A program made the translations under genes and the position numbers. Below the pieces are notes generated by a model that was given only the letters and a program-made list of their open reading frames with translations, made no database searches and was not told where the DNA came from. This document shows positions 61,083-64,000 of a DNA stretch of 64,000 nt, piece by piece. Positions within the stretch are counted from its first letter, which is position 1, and every line of letters starts with the position of its first letter. Source of the stretch: Ornithomonoglobus_A sp045612845 (GTDB taxonomy: Bacteria > Bacillota > Clostridia > UBA1381); contig JAZKZV010000025.1 in the NCBI GenBank assembly GCA_045612845.1, positions 62,001 to 126,000 of the forward strand, in the 5' to 3' direction.

Positions 61083-61663
61083 GCATCTTTTGCTAATTTA
61101 TCTGCAATGTCGTTATATTTATTACCGCTGTGTCCCTTGACTTTGTGGAAAGTAATATTGATTTTATCCTTTACACTGTCGTAATATTCTTTGTATCTGG
61201 CAGTGCCGGGTTTGTTTGCTTTCCATTCTCCCGTGCACCATTTTTCTATGCCTTCATAATCGTAGTATATGTGAAGTGTTTTTATGTTATATTTTATACA
61301 ATAGCGCATAGCAAGGATTGCTCCACATATTTCACCTGCAACATTTCGCATTTTTGCAAGTCCAACGTCGTTGTATGCCTGATTAAAGGTGATTTCCTCG
61401 CCATTATATATAATTATAACACCGCAGGCAAAGACCCCTGTTGATATATTGTAGCTTCCATCAACATATGCAACAGCTATGTCGGGGGGGTATGTGTTTT
61501 TTACAGTAGTAAACTTTGCGTTATCAAGATATTCCTGTGCATCAACAATAGAAGAAAAGCTTTTATACTCAGCACCCGCATATCCGTCTACCGACTGTTT
61601 GCAATCCTCCCATGTTTTTAAAATTCCTACCTTGCGTCCCTGACGCACTGCATAGTATTTCAT
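61067..61663 (-). CDS. rnhA: Ribonuclease H1 with viroplasmin (hybrid-binding) domain
   Basis: 198 residues. N-terminal viroplasmin-like hybrid-binding domain (about 1-45: YYAVRQGRKVGILKTWEDCKQSVDGYAGAEYKSF), then RNase H1 catalytic domain with the acidic residues in VAYVDGSYN (Asp), GEICGAILAM (Glu), YYDYEGIEKW (Asp) and NDIADKLAKDA (Asp), plus HKVKGHSGNKYND. The start at 61663 overlaps the mnmG stop (ATGA), with AGAGGA upstream. The longer frame runs into mnmG without a ribosome site. Confidence 0.94.
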   Translation of the reverse strand: MKYYAVRQGRKVGILKTWEDCKQSVDGYAGAEYKSFSSIVDAQEYLDNAKFTTVKNTYPPDIAVAYVDGSYNISTGVFACGVIIIYNGEEITFNQAYNDVGLAKMRNVAGEICGAILAMRYCIKYNIKTLHIYYDYEGIEKWCTGEWKANKPGTARYKEYYDSVKDKINITFHKVKGHSGNKYNDIADKLAKDAAGIE

Positions 61664-63540
61664 TTTGAAGAGTCCTCTTTGTTTTTCAGGCTTTCTAACC
61701 AAACAATCAAAACCGATACATCAGATGGTGAAACACCGCTTATTCTTGAGGCTTGTCCCAAAGATTTTGGTTGTATTTTGTTAAGTTTCTGACGTGCTTC
61801 AAGACGTAGACCATGTATATCTGAATAATCCTGATTTTCAGGCAAAAGACGTTGCTCCATTTTTTTGAATTGCTCTACTTGTGAAAGCTGTCTGGCGATA
61901 TATCCGTCATATTTAAGCTTTATTTCGACCTGCTCGTAAACAGATGCAGGAAGTTCGGGGCGTGAGATGTCAGCCTCTTTTAATAAATCATAACTTAGCT
62001 CGGGGCGTTTTATCATATCCGAAAGCTTTATGCCTGTTTTAACTGGTGCAGACTTATTTTTTTCCAAAATCGGATTAGCAATCTTTGGTGGTATATTTAT
62101 AGAACCTACTCTTTTTATTTCTTCGTCTATTAACGACATTTTATGCAAAAATCTGTTGTATCTTTCTTCGCTTATAAGTCCCACTTTATAACCAAACGGA
62201 AGAAGACGCTCGTCTGCATTATCCTGTCTTAACAGTAATCTGTATTCTGAACGTGATGTCATCATCCTGTATGGCTCGTTAGTGCCTTTTGTTATTAAAT
62301 CGTCAATTAAAGTGCCGATATATCCATCACTTCTGTCGAGTGTGAGAGGCTCTTTGTCTTGTAATTTCAACGCAGCATTAACCCCTGCAATAAGTCCCTG
62401 TGCAGCCGCCTCCTCGTAACCCGATGTGCCATTAAATTGACCCGCACCATAGAGATATGGTACGTTTTTAAATTCAAGTGTCGCATAAAGTTGGGTAGGG
62501 TCGCAACAATCATATTCAATAGCATATGCACTTCTCATTATCTGGCAGTTTTCCAGACCCTTTATGGAACGATACATTGCAAGCTGAACGTCTTCGGGCA
62601 GACTTGTAGAAAAACCCTGTGCATACATTTCCTTAGTATCAAGTCCCATTGGCTCAATAAATAGCTGATGACGGGGTTTATCGTGAAAACGTACAACCTT
62701 ATCTTCTATTGACGGACAGTATCTTGGGCCAATACCCTCAACAAGACCACTGTACATAGCGCTGCGGTGCAGGTTTTCGTGTATTATTTTATGTGTTTCT
62801 TCATTTGTATAAACGAGATAACATGGAACCTGATTTTCTCGTATATTCTCAGTTTCAAACGAAAAAGGAACAACTTGTTCGTCGCCATATTCAAGCTCCA
62901 TTTTTGAATAGTCAAGCGAATCGGCATGTATTCTTGCGGGTGTACCCGTTTTAAAACGTAAAAGCTCAATGCCGAGTTCTCTTAATGAGGAAGAAAGCTC
63001 ATTTGAGGCGAACATTCCGTCAGGACCGCTCTCCTTTGAATATGAACCTATAAGTATTTTACCCTTAAGGTATGTACCTGTTGCAATAATAACTGCTTTT
63101 GTTTTGTACATAGCACCTGTTGCAACCGATACACTTGTTATTTTTCCGTTATCTATATTTATTTTTGTAACCTCTTGTTGAATTACATCAAGATTTTGCT
63201 CACACTCAACAGCTTTTTTCATATATATGTGATATGAAGAACGGTCAATCTGGGCACGTAAAGAGTGTACTGCGGGACCTTTACCGCGGTTGAGCATTTT
63301 TGATTGTATAAAACATGCGTCCGCTGCTTTGCCCATCTCTCCGCCAAGAGCGTCAATTTCGCGCACAAGATGTCCCTTTGCAGTTCCGCCTATTGACGGA
63401 TTGCATGGGAGGTTTCCTATTGCATCAAGGCTTATCGAAAACATTGCAGTCTTACTGCCAAGCCTTGCAGAAGCAAGTGCGGCCTCGCAACCGGCATGGC
63501 CTCCGCCTATAACAATAACGTCATATTCACCTAAAAACAT
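61660..63540 (-). CDS. mnmG: tRNA uridine-5-carboxymethylaminomethyl modification enzyme MnmG
   Basis: FAD/NADH protein that with MnmE modifies wobble U34 of tRNAs. 626 residues, full length. FAD loop YDVIVIGGGHAGCEAALASARLG, signature SCNPSIGG-type LPCNPSIGGTAKGHLVREIDALGGEMG, QSKMLNRGKGPAVHSLRAQ, and the C-terminal EEAAAQGLIAGVNAAL and SGVSPSDVSVLIVWL. mnmE is often upstream but is not seen before the window end; the upstream gene is a YesL-like membrane protein 20 bp away. Confidence 0.97.
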   Translation of the reverse strand: MFLGEYDVIVIGGGHAGCEAALASARLGSKTAMFSISLDAIGNLPCNPSIGGTAKGHLVREIDALGGEMGKAADACFIQSKMLNRGKGPAVHSLRAQIDRSSYHIYMKKAVECEQNLDVIQQEVTKINIDNGKITSVSVATGAMYKTKAVIIATGTYLKGKILIGSYSKESGPDGMFASNELSSSLRELGIELLRFKTGTPARIHADSLDYSKMELEYGDEQVVPFSFETENIRENQVPCYLVYTNEETHKIIHENLHRSAMYSGLVEGIGPRYCPSIEDKVVRFHDKPRHQLFIEPMGLDTKEMYAQGFSTSLPEDVQLAMYRSIKGLENCQIMRSAYAIEYDCCDPTQLYATLEFKNVPYLYGAGQFNGTSGYEEAAAQGLIAGVNAALKLQDKEPLTLDRSDGYIGTLIDDLITKGTNEPYRMMTSRSEYRLLLRQDNADERLLPFGYKVGLISEERYNRFLHKMSLIDEEIKRVGSINIPPKIANPILEKNKSAPVKTGIKLSDMIKRPELSYDLLKEADISRPELPASVYEQVEIKLKYDGYIARQLSQVEQFKKMEQRLLPENQDYSDIHGLRLEARQKLNKIQPKSLGQASRISGVSPSDVSVLIVWLESLKNKEDSSK

Positions 63541-63560
63541 TTATTGTCTCCTTTTTTGTG

Positions 63561-64000
63561 TTATGCTTCTTCACATTGCAATTCATTTTCTTCTTCTTTT
63601 GCTTTTTTTACAATGGGTTTTATGCGGTTTGTTGCTGAAAATTCTATCGGCATTCTTGTAAGTATGGGTGCAAAAAAGCAAACAATCAAAAGAGCGGGTA
63701 TTAAATTGAGGTATGTAAATATAATAAATACGATTCCTGCACATATTATCGTAAATACCAGATTAAGAGGAATTGAGGCGAGTGTAAGAAGTAAGGCGTT
63801 TTTAAATAAATGTCTCAATTTAAGCTTAAATGTAGTCATAAACTGGTACATGTAAAAATGCATCCATGTATATATTACAAAAAGTACAGATAATACAATT
63901 ATTGATACATATATCAGTGTATTTTGTGTTTGTGTATATAACGAGAAATATAGCCTGATTGCAACAGGTACAAATAATATAACAACAAGGTCTATTAAAG
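63561..64000 (-). CDS. YesL-like (DUF624) membrane protein, N-terminus cut by window edge
   Basis: The frame is open from 64000 down to the stop at 63561 (about 146 residues present). Hydrophobic segments are visible near IVLSVLFVIYTW, SIPLNLVFTIICAGIVFIIFTYL and ALLIVCFFAPIL, with the family-like HFYMYQFMTTFKLKLRHLFKNALLLTL between them. DUF624 proteins have about 200 residues and unknown function. The real start lies beyond the window. Confidence 0.75.
   Translation of the reverse strand, partial: LIDLVVILFVPVAIRLYFSLYTQTQNTLIYVSIIVLSVLFVIYTWMHFYMYQFMTTFKLKLRHLFKNALLLTLASIPLNLVFTIICAGIVFIIFTYLNLIPALLIVCFFAPILTRMPIEFSATNRIKPIVKKAKEEENELQCEEA

Overview
The window looks like a chromosome segment of a low-GC, anaerobic, endospore-forming Firmicute of the class Clostridia. 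Evidence: spoVAD/spoVAE and a SigH-type sigma factor, a type III glutamine synthetase, a firmicute class III fructose-1,6-bisphosphatase, Etf- and Hdr-based electron-bifurcation genes, consensus sigma-A promoters (TTGACA-17-TATAAT) and frequent AGGAGG ribosome sites with some TTG starts. I see no rRNA, tRNA, insertion sequence, phage or CRISPR array. The organism cannot be named to genus.

Layout. 1-3107 (-): end of a division/cell-wall cluster (rsmH, ftsL-like, class B PBP cut by the window edge). 3453-6402 (+): tex and lgt, closed by an unusually long hairpin. 6522-9186 (-): nadB-nadC-niaR behind a palindrome that overlaps the nadB promoter. 9458-13501 (+): an EamA exporter and gatCAB. 13615-22507 (+): glnA (type III); etfB-etfA-glcD (bifurcating lactate dehydrogenase type); a polysaccharide deacetylase; class III fbp; a cysteine hydrolase; a DUF1653 protein. 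22543-26501: PocR/AraC regulator, divergent beta-helix glycosidase, a run of mini-hairpins, and a PfkB kinase. 26690-30961: a giant dehydratase-activator-like protein. 31020-33433 (-): sigH, zinc ribbon, spoVAD, spoVAE. 33609-37359 (-): glycoside hydrolase and polar amino-acid ABC transporter. 37458-40649 (-): rnhB, yraN, dipeptidase, rsmE, PPTase. 40775-46141: DUF4364, small and membrane proteins, argJ. 46308-48375 (-): two COG0523 metal GTPases with two copies of a 28-bp palindromic repeat. 48511-49710 (-): CCA transferase. 49782-60799 (-): the redox operon below. 61067-64000 (-): RNase H1, mnmG, partial YesL-like protein.

The most interesting region is 49782-60845. A perfect Rex-type palindrome (TTGTTAAATATTTAACAA, 60828-60845) precedes an apparent operon: LDH/MDH-family dehydrogenase, hdrB, hdrC, hdrA, flxD, flxC, flxB, flxA, frdB, frdA (split by a frameshift) and an aspartate-alanine-exchanger-family permease. 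FlxABCD-HdrABC is a known NADH-dependent, flavin-bifurcating module. Here it is joined to a soluble fumarate-reductase-like pair and to a transporter family that includes the succinate exporter SucE. The dehydrogenase carries an arginine where lactate dehydrogenases usually carry the specificity glutamine, which is a malate dehydrogenase feature. My reading is a redox-controlled unit for reductive succinate formation (oxaloacetate to malate, then fumarate to succinate, then export), in which NADH-driven fumarate reduction is coupled to ferredoxin reduction in the cytoplasm.

The etfB-etfA-glcD operon at 15729-19100 would run the complementary reaction. Lactate oxidation with NAD consumes reduced ferredoxin, and the Hdr-Flx-Frd unit could regenerate it from NADH and fumarate. 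Gene order, cofactor motifs and the operator are seen in the sequence. The coupling and the substrates are inference.
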